Origin: Sthenelais limicola
Taxonomy: Eukaryota; Annelida; Polychaeta; Phyllodocida; Sigalionidae
NCBI GenBank assembly: GCA_942159475.1
Contig: OW804096.1
Span: forward strand, 44,639,744 to 44,703,743
Direction: 5' to 3'
DNA: 64,000 bases
Positions 1-10,632 of this stretch are shown one piece after another. The first letter of the stretch is position 1; each line of letters starts with the position of its first letter. The position numbers and the translations under genes were made by a program. The notes beneath the pieces were generated by a model. The model was not told the origin of the DNA. It saw nothing but the letters and a program-made list of their open reading frames with translations, and searched no databases.

Positions 1-866
1 AATTGCTGTGCCAGTGAGAGCGTACGTAACTTATATTCAGCCGGTCTCATTCCATTATCCGAATCTTTCAAAGGATCTGCCATAGTGTACATTAAAAGTC
101 TTACTTCCAATGCAAAAAAAATGTTCAATGTATATTTCTTTTACTTAAGAACGATCTGACACCTTTACTATTTTCTGCTACTTCATATATTGGTTGTTGT
201 TCTAGAGCGACATTGCATAAAGGTTGCCACTAAGTCAATTTTCTTTAGCCACAATACATTTTTTCATTGATGTCTAGTCATAACATCAGGTCCGTCAACG
301 ACGAAAAAAATGTGTATATATATGTTGAACCATTCCAAGTTTAAACAGAGTATCATTTGAACAATTTAATTACATTCAGATTCAAGATACTCTGCAATGG
401 AAACTCTATGTACGATCTGTATTGGTTTTTTTTTGTTTTTAAAGGTTTTATTCAAACATACCTGCCATATGGGCTTTTACATGACTAAGGCACATCCTAC
501 GCTAACCTACGATCTGTATTGTAACGAACAGCTCAGTATCTCAGAAAAGTTTACACAGCATCTTCCAATATATATAGCGTCCATACATGTAGCAGTATTG
601 TGATTTAATCTTCTAACTCCTTACTTTAGAAGGTAATAATTATGTACTAATTGCATGAAATAAAAGTATTACCAAGGACCTCATTATTAAGTCTTGTGTC
701 ACAACAAACTGTTTGGAAGTATTTAAACACAGGAATTGTTCACGGGAAATGCATCAAATCATTCAAAAAATATGCATGCAGTATCTGTATATATCGTATG
801 TGCATAATCTGCGCGGTAGAATACGAAAAAAAAACAAAGAAAAACTTGATCAACTTTTCCAAAGAT
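1..866. other. Spacer downstream of SURF1
   Basis: No gene is seen here. Open frames are short and AT-rich, without recognisable domains. The right edge is the 3' end of the SURF1 transcript, which runs right to left. Confidence 0.5.
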
Positions 867-872
867 TTTATT
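867..872 (-). terminator. Polyadenylation signal of SURF1
   Basis: On the minus strand this reads AATAAA, about 100 bases beyond the SURF1 stop codon. That is a normal distance for a short 3' UTR. The assignment rests on hexamer and position only. Confidence 0.5.
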
Positions 873-973
873 TGTGGATGCACATGATTATGAGGCTTTC
901 AAAGGCATTATGTATACACGAAAGGACTGAGGGAGTAGAATGAAAGACTTAAAACTTTGGAAGTGCTTGTGTT

Positions 974-3900
974 TCACCTCATATACTTTTGGAACCACAT
1001 GAATGCTGTAAACGCAGATAGGGTGTACCTGAAAAACAATATTCAATAATCAGCATCTATAGATCAATAATAAGTAACTAAGAACAAACGTTTCCCCTAA
1101 TTTACACCTCCCCCCCCCCCCCCCAACACCCACACACTCTCAAATGTCAGGAATGCAACGTTTTGTTCCCGATACATGCATTCTCACAGATTAAGTGGAA
1201 CCGCAAGTAGGCTAGTTTGAACAATACGTATTCATAAAATAATAAATAAATTATATGTATGTTCTATACATTCAATGTCTGGATGGGTAATGTCTATTGC
1301 AAATTAATTATAATGGAGTAAGAGGATTTCATTCATGAAGTAAATACAATTGCTTACCATGTAACGATATAAGAGAAATGTTCATTTCTTAATGTGACTC
1401 GCGTTTGTCCTCCCAAAGGTCCACCAGGGACAGTGGTTTCTGTTGAATCAGAAAAAAGTACAATTCATTTAAATGGACGTGCAACATTTCAGTTTATATC
1501 TTGGAGGATTTAATTTAAATTGGAACTTTGAAATCCAAAAAAATATCAAATCCCTTATAGATTTTTTAAAAAAATAATTCAGGCCAATAATATATTAATA
1601 CTGTAGTACATCACATACAAGAACCAACAAATAACTCTTAAATCATAATCGTAATATACCCATAAGAAATAATTTGAGAACTTTTGAAGCCCCAAATTCA
1701 TTTTTATACAATAGATCAGAACCACACACATGGTGAATTTCTACGTGTGCATTCAGAAGAATATTTGTAAAAAACAACCAAATGAAATCCCCATGATAAA
1801 CATGAACACAGACCTTGTGTTGCATCAATAAATATTGGATCAGCCCCAACAGACTCGGCCATTGCTTCAGCATCTCTGTGGAACCAACGGTTACGTGCGG
1901 CATCATTTTTAGCAGCAAAGGGTTTCCTCTGTGTGGATAAACATAACTCATTATCTACAGGCCCAGGAGTACTAGGTAATTTGTTTAAATTGTATCCCTA
2001 TATTTAACTGGAAATAAACAATATACAATACAAATAAAAGATATTTCGTTCTGAGAATAGCGCAACATTAGGCGGCTAACTATTTAATCTCACGTAACTA
2101 TTTCTTATAAGTTATTCGCAACTTAAATTGAATAAACGCACGTCGCTTTGGCGGGTGGAAAATGAAATCTCTATTAAAGTAGAGCCAATAAAAATGTACT
2201 TACTTGTTCTGTTTTTCTAATGACTCCTGTTAATTCAATTTCACCAGTTACCTATGGGGAAAAACATAATAAGTAATTAGGATCTAGGTCCTAAAAAGAC
2301 ATTTTCAGGCGCCGCATGAAAACATCCCTGAGGGATAATTGCGTTTTTTCTATATGATTATTTAAATATTGTAAATGGCCTTAAACTGAAATAAAAAACA
2401 AAAAAAAACAGTGTCTAGACATGAATGTCAACATAAAACTTTCAGCACCCAAATCCAATAATAAGAAACCTTGTTCGTACAATGAGTGATGTTATATGAT
2501 GTCTATTATAATTTACCTTCGTGCCCAAACTATAGTCTTTCCAATTATTACACGGGGAACCGAAAACAAAACTTTTTTGCAACTTGTGATGCCACATAAA
2601 TCAGTGTGTGCAGCCAGAATATTCGACACCACTAGACGGTTCCCCAGTCACATATTATATGGTCAGGTATATCGCTCTGGTCTAACTATCCTCTAAATAT
2701 TTGTTTTGTTAGGCAAGATAATGTGCACTCCACTTTCAATGAAAATATATAAAACAATATTTCCTTCAGGTCAGAATGATAAAACTGGTGACAGACGTTT
2801 ATCAACAATATGCCCTTGATATATATGATGACTTTTTTTAACAAGATAATTCGGGGGTTAACAGAATTAAATTAATGACTTACCTGTCCCTGTAATCGCG
2901 TATTAGGATCGATTTTATTACGAGGTACCCATCCCCTATTGACTAAAATAGTTAACCTGCAAACACAAGAATCGAATAATAATTAGGCACAATAATTAAA
3001 ACAGTACCGGTACATTGTGAGAGGTTATTGCACCAACAATATCGATATTGATGGTATAGTAAAAATTATTATCCGCGAGTAGATTCTCTCAGAAGAATCA
3101 TATTTCATAAAGAAATAAGGTATAAAAATGTCTCCAATTTTCCATGAAAAATCCCGTTGAATGGAATAGAAATACAGCTCAGCTGATGGTGCTATATCTT
3201 GGCGTGTATATTTAGCCTCCCTTTTCAATCACCCTCCGATCGAAATATACATATATATATGTGGTGCCATACAATGGGCATAATTTCCATATACTACTCT
3301 TCTCATTAAAACAGTAGTCACGAAATCTCTTGAAACTTGTACAGCTTAATGAGTTAATCATCATTATAGGATAGGTGTCGCAATACTTATTGGAACTTGA
3401 GTACAGAGCACCCACATTGTGATTTCATTCAATAATTCTTGAATATGTGTAATTAATGGGACTGAAAGCTACACCATTTTATATCACAGAGAAAAGGGTT
3501 GAACCATGATAGGGTCCGGCCCCCATAGCGGTAATATACTACCATCTATGAGAATTGGGAAGAGAAATTCCACCAGAGGGCCACTTTAATTTCTTAACTA
3601 TATCAGACTTACATACAGAATGGGACCTGCACAAAGCCAATATAGATCATCTATCAATTTCGGATTTTCCTTATCAGTGGCACAAAACCTTGAGCTTGTA
3701 ATTATGCTTAAGAAGAATGAAGAAGACTTACTCTCTGTCAGCTACTTTGAAAGGTGTGATGACATTAGCTCCGGATTTGGAGGGACCTGCTCCCACTAAC
3801 CCGCCAGTTGTCTCCTCAGCAACTGGTGAACGAGGTAACACATACATTTCTTTGTCATGGTCAAATTCTCCACTAAGCGTGGCTGTCCTATATTCCAGAT

Positions 3901-5856
3901 CATTTAACTCACCTAGGCTGAAATACAATACATGAACGATAATTATGTACGGTAACCCATTTCCAGCGGTTCAAATACTCTTATAATTTAATAGTTTAAT
4001 CTCGATTCTTTTAAAGCATGCTTTTTATGGAAGTAAGATCTGTGATTTTTTGAAAATTAAATATCTTACTCATTGAGCCTTGCCCCATCTCTTATAATAA
4101 TGAAAATTAAAAATATGAAAAACAATATTTACCAATTTATGTGACTATGTTCAAATGGTTCAAGAATACTTTTTGTCATATCAATATCATTTAATATCAA
4201 TAATTATATTATCACTAATCATAAATGACTTTACTGGAAGTAGTTTGAGATATACAATGTGACATAGCTCTAGCCATCAAACAAATCGTTGGGCAATAGA
4301 AATTATAATTTTGAGCCTAAATCAAGAACAAAATTTAAATATGACCTATTCCAACAATTTCATAAACGTTTACTTACTCGAGGGGAAAAGGTATGGGCGG
4401 CGCTGAAGTTCGTGATTCAAGATCTGAAATAAGGTTTAGTTTCCATTTTCTACGTTGAACTTGCCACGTGCCAAGGCAGAAAGTAGTGAATGGGATTATC
4501 TGAAGCAGAAATCATAGTCATGCATGAGCGGAGTAAAATAAGTCTGCATTTTAAGCTATGATAACTAAATGGTACCACCTATTCTGCCATCTTAATCAGA
4601 GTTCAAAATTCAAGTTTGGCTTGCCTTTCTTATATTTAGTATTTGAAACGATCTTTGCGTTAACACATTTTAACATGACACATTTCATTAATACAATAGG
4701 TAGGCCTTCGTGTGTTTACTCCTCCCTGGTTGATATGAGTAGAAAGTCAGTGAGAAAATTTAAAGTTCCATACCAATAAGGCATATCCTTTTTCACCCGC
4801 ATTCTTTTTCCGGAGAGATCGTGCATCTTGGAAGCATCGATGGGACTGGTGAAAACATCGTCGCTTCAGAACGTCTAAGGAAGATGCTTTTCTTCCTAGG
4901 ACCTGAATTAGAGGGCAGGAATAAATAAGATAAAAAAGTTAAAGTGGTTGAGACGGGTGAACATCCTGATAGTGCTACCACAACTGAAACCTAAAATTAT
5001 GTCCAAATGACAAGTAAGCTATTGGAAATGGATATAGCATAGCATGAAGAGGGTCATCGGTCAGGCTGACTAATAGGGTGAGGGTAGCTGAGGGTAGGGC
5101 GTCAGGGGCATAAGGTAAGGCGGGCGCAGGGGTAGGGACCCATAAATTGCAGGGCTACTATATTAGCAGCTCAGTGGATTTTGGAATCTATTGGATATTG
5201 GTAATGCAAATATAATTCTCTTGTAATTCCCTACATATGGAAATCGGGCTATTTTTGACCAGGGCACAGACTGGCATCTACATATATGCGCTACATTGGG
5301 ACAACCTATGATGTCACATCGATCAGCGGACCCGTGCAATCACACTGTATATAGGGATGTCTTGTGTTGTCAGCCCCAATCTTCCCCATAGGCCTGTGCG
5401 TCACCCCTGACCCCTGACTCCTCAGTGATTGATCTCCACCACAGGTTGTGCCACTGTACACAGAAGGATTTAGGCTGCCTTTCCACTCTCTCTCCCTCCT
5501 TCCCTCTCTCCCTCCCTCCTCTTCTCTCTCTCTCTCTTTCTCTCAGAGAAAGAATGTACCCGTCCACACATTACTCCTCAATGAATTTATTTAAAAAAAG
5601 ATGCCATGTTGTTCATAGATAGTACCTAATGAGAATGTGGTACGAGGGACACTTTTACACTGGCCAAGATGTTTGTTTTTTCGTGGCCCACGAGCCGATA
5701 AGCGAGTGGGTTACGAAAAAAAAACCCATCAAGGCCAGTGTAAAAGTGTCCCGAGTACCACATTCGAATTAGGTACTATATTTACTCCCACGTTGCTATG
5801 TTCAAGTATATAAAAGATATTAAAGGCATTTTACTTACAAAAACAAATACAGCCAT
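974..5856 (-). CDS. SURF1: SURF1, cytochrome c oxidase assembly factor (nine exons)
   Basis: SURF1 is an inner-mitochondrial-membrane protein needed for assembly of respiratory complex IV. Coding exons, in transcript order on the minus strand: 5856-5839, 4902-4774, 4499-4378, 3917-3732, 2956-2884, 2251-2204, 1928-1814, 1439-1358, 1028-974. They total 828 bases, giving 275 residues plus a TGA stop, and every intron phase joins. Family landmarks seen: the N-terminal membrane segment followed by [59 protein letters not shown]; and a C-terminal membrane segment ending FQKYMR. The first exon encodes only six residues (MAVFVF). The arginine-rich, mostly basic region that follows fits a mitochondrial presequence. 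Human SURF1 is about 300 residues, so length agrees. Most donors are GTAAGT-like; the donor after the 1928-1814 exon is a weaker GTCTGT. A TA-flanked miniature element sits in intron 1. Confidence 0.95.
1106..1124. repeat. Poly-C tract
   Basis: A homopolymeric C run in the last SURF1 intron, followed by a short CA/AC-rich stretch. Low complexity, no function inferred. Confidence 0.8.
5080..5142 (+). repeat. G-rich stretch in SURF1 intron 1
   Basis: Several runs of three or more G within about 60 bases (GAGGGTAGC- and GGGGTAGGG-like words). It could form a G-quadruplex on the strand opposite the SURF1 transcript. Sequence composition only. Confidence 0.4.
5480..5560. repeat. CT-rich microsatellite
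   Basis: Imperfect (CT)n and CCCT-rich tract in SURF1 intron 1. The long Arg/Glu-rich and Ser/Leu-rich open frames across it are low-complexity artefacts. Confidence 0.85.
5622..5776. mobile_element. Miniature inverted-repeat element (TA target site)
   Basis: A 155-bp element whose outer 44 bases are inverted copies starting GTACCTAAT and ending ACACTGGCC, with four mismatches in two places where GA faces TC. A TA dinucleotide flanks both ends, as expected for Tc1/mariner-type insertion. No coding capacity. It lies in SURF1 intron 1, only about 60 bases from exon 1. Confidence 0.75.
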
Positions 5857-6771
5857 GACTTGACTTAGTTTGGACCAGCCGCCCTAAACCCAGGAGAAAG
5901 CTGTGATCTGATTGGTCGATAACAACGATATGATCATGTGACTGTATCAACCAATGGGAGCCCTTGTTACTAGCCCCATCCTTCACGCGTGGATTTCTCG
6001 ATACATTACCACATTCACTCCCGCCCATACAAACAGCGTGTGGTACATACACCAACGTGGAGAAAACCTGATTACCATTCGCCTTTCACATGTTCTAATT
6101 GTATACCATCATATATTTATATACATATAATGTATATATATGTATAAATATCATTAGCCTCACTCTGTCTATTATTCACCGCACTATCCAGTATGAACCA
6201 CTTGACTCTGGACCCTATTGCAACAATATTTTTTTACATTTATATCACCATCAAAATGCTCAACGATTGTCTGCCACTTTTGTAATTAATTATTCGGCAC
6301 ATATTGGGGTACTGTGTCGCCATTTCTTAAGGAATTTTGATGATTCAAAATTCTCTGTGATGCTGCCATGTTTGTGATTCATTTGGTATAAAATAGAAGT
6401 TTATAGGATGAATTAACTTTCCTACATAGACGTTACATGCTGTTTAAAATGTATTTAAAATTAAAAAGGCTAGAATATATAGCGTCAGGGTAAAGTTTTC
6501 TGACCATTCTGTCAAATATTTTCCACATATGCTTAGAATGCTCAGGTACTAAGTTGTTAGACAGAGTTTCCATCCCTGTATCCTCCCGCACCCCGGAGCG
6601 GGGAGTCGAGGCCTAGTATAGGCTACTAAGTTGTGAAAGATGAATAATAAAGGGTGGTCTCCACTGGCTGCGGTAAGCTCTGCAGTAAGCCTTGCGATGG
6701 TGCTGTGTTGTTGAGGAGTGGCGAGGTCCTGCCTACATCTTTCACCTCAACGTAGGCACCCTGTGGTTCGC

Positions 6772-6825
6772 CCCCCCCCCCCCTGTCCCCCCCCCCCAAA
6801 AAAAAAACAAAACAAAAAAAACATT
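6772..6825. repeat. Poly-C / A-rich low-complexity tract
   Basis: Two C runs of about 14 and 13 bases followed by A-rich sequence. Long Pro/Lys open frames across it are artefacts. Confidence 0.8.
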
Positions 6826-7797
6826 CAGTAAATTGTCGGATTCCTATAAGATGTTGAAACAAAACTGCCTCTACAATCCGATTAAGTGCCGAAGCCCTGC
6901 CGAAGGCACTTGTGACCAATAAGGTAAAAACGATCCCGCACCGAGGCTCTACTTGCCCGTGATTTCACGCATCAAACGAGGTTTCCCACGGCTTGGGGAA
7001 CCATGCACTCCTTGAGGCAACAGTAACAGGGAACCCGTCGAACTCAAGAGACAGAGACGGGTCCCCGGGTACAGCATGCATGTGTTACGTAACACTAGGC
7101 CTACCAAGCTGTCAGTGGTTGCATTCGGGAAACAAATGCTTGGTGGTTCAATATACAGACCTTATAGTGGTTGCATTCGGGGAACATATGAGTAATTCTC
7201 CCAATCGGGCATCATTTGGTTTTCCAGCTTAGGGTATCTACAACCAGTATTTAGGATGACCGCACTTGATGATTTTGCCGCTATTGTGATGAAAGGGCTT
7301 TTTCAGGCTACAATATAGGTAATAGTTATGGAAAATCAAGTCAAACCTCTCATTAGAACCAGGCCCTCTTTTGCCGGCCAACATACATTCTCCATCTCTG
7401 ACTTTTCATTTAATTTTACCAGCCGAATTATTAGGTAATTTACCTTGTTCTTATATTAAATAATTTGATTAATCGGGTTTAATAGGGCTGAAATAAGGCA
7501 AAATAATAGGGAAAATACAGGTATTTGAAATATAGGTGTAGGAATCGAAATATTTGGCCTAGCCTTCCCAAACTTTACCTACATTATGCCGATAGTCCCT
7601 GCTATATGTAAACCAAAAATTGTAGAGATTCAATGAATTTTATTATTTCTAAAAATATGGCCACCTGAAATCAAATGCTGCCCGTTTGGGAGAATTAGTC
7701 ATATATATGCTTTGTAACATAGTTGCCTATATATATAGAAATCGACCCAGATTCACTCCCTCAACAATCTCCGGCCACCACTCCACCAGAGGTGGTG

Positions 7798-7870
7798 CTC
7801 TCTCTCTCTCCCTCTGTCTCTCTCTCTCTGTCTTTCTCTCGATCTCTCCTCCTCCTCCTCCTCCTCCTCC
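7798..7870. repeat. (CT)n and (CTC)n microsatellite
   Basis: A CT repeat grades into about eight CTC/CCT triplets. It produces Leu, Ser/Pro or Arg runs depending on frame, none of them a credible gene. Confidence 0.9.
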
Positions 7871-8669
7871 TCCTGGGGGAGGGCAGAGTGAGGGGAGATT
7901 GGTTGCTTAACACCCTTATCAACACATTTAATATGGTTATATCAAGGGGAGGAGGATGAGGAGCGCAGGAGGAAGAAGAGGTATAGGTGTGTGTGTTTGG
8001 GGTGGGGGTAGGGGAGGGGGGTTGGGTGGGGAGGGGCAAAGAGGATGAGGACAGGAAGGTAGGAATGGGGGAATTCCTCTCCTTATGTGACCTTCTCTCT
8101 CTCTCCCCCTCCCTCTCTTCTTTCTTATTTGCTAAACTTAAATGATATTTTAAAATTGTATTAATTCATTGCATGGCCTACACAATGCATTAAAATGATA
8201 GCATGCTTTTGAATTTGACTGCATTGAAGTGAAGAATCGAAATATTAATAATCAGGATTTAAGATTATTTGAAATCGAAATATTGAATTGAATTGAAAAA
8301 TACTTTTATTTGTCAAACATTTTACATGTAAGAATATGACAAATGGATAATATAAATGATCAAGATTTAAGATAATTTTAAAATATTATTTTCGTTTAGC
8401 AAATAACTAAGCAAAAGCATATTGTACATAGGCCTAATCATTTTAAACCTCTTTCTGTCAGTGTTTTCGTTCTGGGCATCTATATGATATAGACCTGTGT
8501 GGGCTCAAGTGGCGAAGCCGCTTGTACCAGCTGAAATCGCTATTGAAACACTAGTCACTAGCCTACACTACAGTAGATAGAGTATTAGTCCTGGGTCCAC
8601 TACCCGTCGCCAGTCGCACAGGCTAACACTACAGCCACTGACTTACAACATGTAGTAGTACCGGAATCC

Positions 8670-8763
8670 TGGACGTTTGGGCCCCAGGATCATTGGGCCC
8701 CGGGATCATTGGGCCCCGGCCTGGTCGATTGGGCCCCAGGGCTTGGACGTTTGGGCCCCGGCC
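8670..8763 (+). repeat. GGGCCCC tandem array, left arm of foldback I
   Basis: Five imperfect units built on GGACGTTTGGGCCCC or GATCATTGGGCCCC. The same units occur in inverse orientation at 20533-20687, which is what makes the arms fold back. Confidence 0.85.
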
Positions 8764-8930
8764 AATGTGTATTCATGAATCATGCTGGGTCAGTCAGTCA
8801 ATACACACTATGTGTATTCATGATTGGTCAGTCAACCTTGGTCAGTCAATATACACTAGTGAATATGTGTATTCATGCTGGGTCAGTCAATACACACCAT
8901 GTGTATTCATGATTGGTCAGTCAATCTTGG
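8764..8930 (+). repeat. Minisatellite, left arm of foldback I
   Basis: Repeated TGTGTATTCATG and GGTCAGTCAATACACAC units. The inverse complement of these units recurs near 9290-9397 and after the nested LTR element. Confidence 0.8.
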
Positions 8931-9109
8931 ACGTTTGGGCCCCATAAATATACATATGAATACACATTTCCAACGAATACACCTTCAAATACTGGCTGGA
9001 AAAAACAAATTTTGTATTCTTATTGTCCACCATATGGTCTCCTAACGAAATGATTTATTATTTGATTCATTTATATTTAGGTATTTTAATTCACAAAGAA
9101 TGTATCAAA

Positions 9110-9172
9110 GAATACACAATTCCATATGAATACATCAGTTGGACTGATGTACTTGTATGGAATTGTGTATTC
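9110..9172. repeat. Hairpin at the centre of foldback I
   Basis: Two arms of about 29 bases starting and ending GAATACACAATTCCATA face each other with a few mismatches and a TGGA-type loop. It marks the turning point between the plus-oriented and minus-oriented minisatellite arrays. Confidence 0.8.
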
Positions 9173-9176
9173 GTAT

Positions 9177-9219
9177 GGGGGGGGGGGGGGGGGGGAGGGG
9201 GAGTCGGGGGGGGGGGGGG
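9177..9219 (+). repeat. Poly-G tract
   Basis: About 40 bases almost entirely G. Prone to assembly length error and to quadruplex formation. Confidence 0.9.
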
Positions 9220-9299
9220 TTGTGTATTCGGATATTTAGGGGGCTGACCCAGCATGAATACACACATATACAATATGTGAATACACATATATGTGAATA

Positions 9300-9397
9300 C
9301 ACGATTCACTAGTGTGTATTGACTGAGCCAGCATGAATACACATGTATATATTCACTAGTGTGTATTGACTGACCCAGCATGAACACACATGTATAT
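9300..9397 (-). repeat. Minisatellite interrupted by the LTR element (left part)
   Basis: Units of about 45 bases containing TCACTAGTGTGTATTGACTG and CAGCATGAATACACATG. The array stops at the 5' LTR and resumes directly after the 3' LTR, which shows that the retroelement landed inside it. Confidence 0.85.
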
Positions 9398-9596
9398 TGT
9401 AAAATTGACAAGCCCAAATTGTCTAGTTTTAAGTTAAAGTTGTCTCATTCAGCCAGACATTCGTCGCGCCCCTACCGGCCAGAAGGCTACCCACACTTTC
9501 TTACCGCCACAACGCTCGCGGATTTCTTATCATCCCCAAAGTCCAAAGGTACAGGTGAGGTCCAGGTCTGACCGTTATCTCAAAGTCAATCACGTG

Positions 9597-9681
9597 GGAA
9601 AGGAGGGGAGGGGCTGACCGCCAGGTCAAGGGAGGGGAGGGAATACTGATTAAAGAGTGGGAGGGAGAGGGGAGGGGAGAT
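9597..9681 (+). repeat. Polypurine GGGGA-rich block in U3
   Basis: Many GGGG/GGGA runs on one strand, duplicated in the 3' LTR. Such blocks can form G-quadruplexes; a regulatory role in this element is inference. Confidence 0.6.
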
Positions 9682-9833
9682 AACCCCGTGACCTGGTCAC
9701 CACCCAACGAGATTGGTCAGAGTGGCAGTGGTCACTCTGAGCCTCGTTTTTAATAACTGTCTGTCATTGTTATCCTGTGGCTGATTGGATCTCTAATCTA
9801 ACCTGTCAATTAATTGGACCAACGAGACCAAAG

Positions 9834-9838
9834 CCAAT
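9834..9838 (+). promoter_or_regulatory. CCAAT box in LTR
   Basis: CCAAT about 40 bases upstream of the TATA box, in the context GCCAATCAGCGC. Close to a usual core-promoter-proximal position. Confidence 0.5.
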
Positions 9839-9876
9839 CAGCGCAGGACCAGTGTATTTCGTCCTAATCTGTCTAG

Positions 9877-9888
9877 TATAAAAATAAA
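9877..9888 (+). promoter_or_regulatory. LTR TATA box overlapping AATAAA
   Basis: TATAAAAATA is immediately overlapped by AATAAA (9883-9888). The first would set transcript start in the 5' copy. The second could serve 3' end formation in the 3' copy (same motif at 19554-19559). Confidence 0.65.
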
Positions 9889-10020
9889 GGAAAGATGGAA
9901 ATCGGTCTCTTCCGAGGCTGGTACTGATTTGAAGCATACATCTCTGTGTGTTGCGTTGATTAATTTCTCGCCCAACTACTGACCCTGAATTATTACGAAG
10001 AATGACCCGCATTTCTTCAT

Positions 10021-10037
10021 TGGCGACCATGATTAGG
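10021..10037 (+). promoter_or_regulatory. Primer-binding site, probably tRNA-Arg type
   Basis: Begins TGGCGACCA one base after the 5' LTR. TGG complements the CCA tail of a tRNA, and the next bases resemble the arginine-tRNA primer sites of the 412/mdg1 group. The primer assignment is from memory of those families and should be treated as tentative. Confidence 0.7.
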
Positions 10038-10087
10038 GGCTAGTTAGTTGGTCAGATCGGTATCCGACCTTAGAAGCAAGCAAAAGG

Positions 10088-10099
10088 AGTCAGGTGAGT
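10088..10099 (+). promoter_or_regulatory. Candidate splice donor in the retroelement leader
   Basis: CAG/GTGAGT, a near-consensus 5' splice site after position 10093, in the untranslated leader between primer site and gag. In gypsy-type elements a leader donor is joined to an acceptor near env to make the env mRNA. An acceptor-like TATCCTGTAG also lies near 10210-10219. Confidence 0.5.
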
Positions 10100-10235
10100 G
10101 TGCCTTTTTCAAAACTGCCATTGTATTTATGGGTGTTGTATGTTTGGGACTCTGAGCTGGGCTTTTATTGGAAGGTGCATTAGCTGATCACACAAGTATT
10201 ATCTTACTTTATCCTGTAGAGATAGTATTTTAGAC

Positions 10236-10445
10236 ATGCCACCGGCGGAAAGAATTGAGTATGTGGAAGAGTTCCCACAATACCTCGAAGCTGAGGATAT
10301 TTTCCTAGAGGAGATATTCAATGATGGTTATCCACCGATCGCAGAACCTGAGGATTGGAACGACTGCGTAGGCACCTCTGAAAGTGTGATTCAGTTCAGC
10401 AGTGAACAGCTAGAAACTATGTCTTACCATTGGGATAAAATGTAA
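10236..10445 (+). CDS. Small acidic open frame upstream of gag
   Basis: A 69-residue frame starting at an ATG, very rich in Glu and Asp, with Tyr, Phe and Pro and no basic cluster. It sits between the primer site and gag, after an acceptor-like TCCTGTAG. I recognise no domain. It could be an accessory protein of the element, a leader peptide that tunes gag translation, or a chance frame. The strong acidic bias and Glu-Glu-Phe/Asp-Ile-Phe pattern over the full length make chance somewhat less likely. Confidence 0.4.
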   Translation: MPPAERIEYVEEFPQYLEAEDIFLEEIFNDGYPPIAEPEDWNDCVGTSESVIQFSSEQLETMSYHWDKM

Positions 10446-10632
10446 TGAGTAAGAATAGGGACTAAAGAGATCAAAATTTTTGTTTTTGGAAATACCTGCA
10501 CAAAAATTGTTACATTGGATCTAGGCAAAAATTAATATTCCAAATTCTCTATATAGAAATAGAATATTCCAAATCAAGCAGGTAATAGTAATTCATCTTT
10601 ACACATAATCAGCTAATTCAAGTACCTCCAAA

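Larger units (their letters stand above)
5857..8654. other. Gene-poor spacer upstream of SURF1
   Basis: The SURF1 5' UTR and promoter should lie at the left edge; no TATA box was identified. The rest holds a poly-C/poly-A tract near 6770-6825, CT and CTC repeats near 7798-7870 and purine-rich DNA near 7940-8070. I see no splice-bounded exon or recognisable protein in it. Confidence 0.45.
9398..10019 (+). repeat. 5' LTR
   Basis: 622 bases, TGTAAAATTG...CATTTCTTCA, repeated at a constant offset of 9671. It contains an E-box (CACGTG), a polypurine G-rich block near 9597-9681, a 13-base palindrome GTGACCTGGTCAC at 9688-9700, a CCAAT box and a TATA box. Confidence 0.95.

Noticed and set aside
8670..9397. 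Regularly spaced repeats that might suggest a CRISPR array
   Set aside because: The DNA is clearly animal. Units are variable in length and spacing, have no unique spacers and form inverted arms of a transposable element.
9091..9417. 108-codon minus-strand open frame with Cys/Val/Tyr repeats
   Set aside because: Translation of the minisatellite and poly-G tract; the peptide repeats follow the DNA unit.
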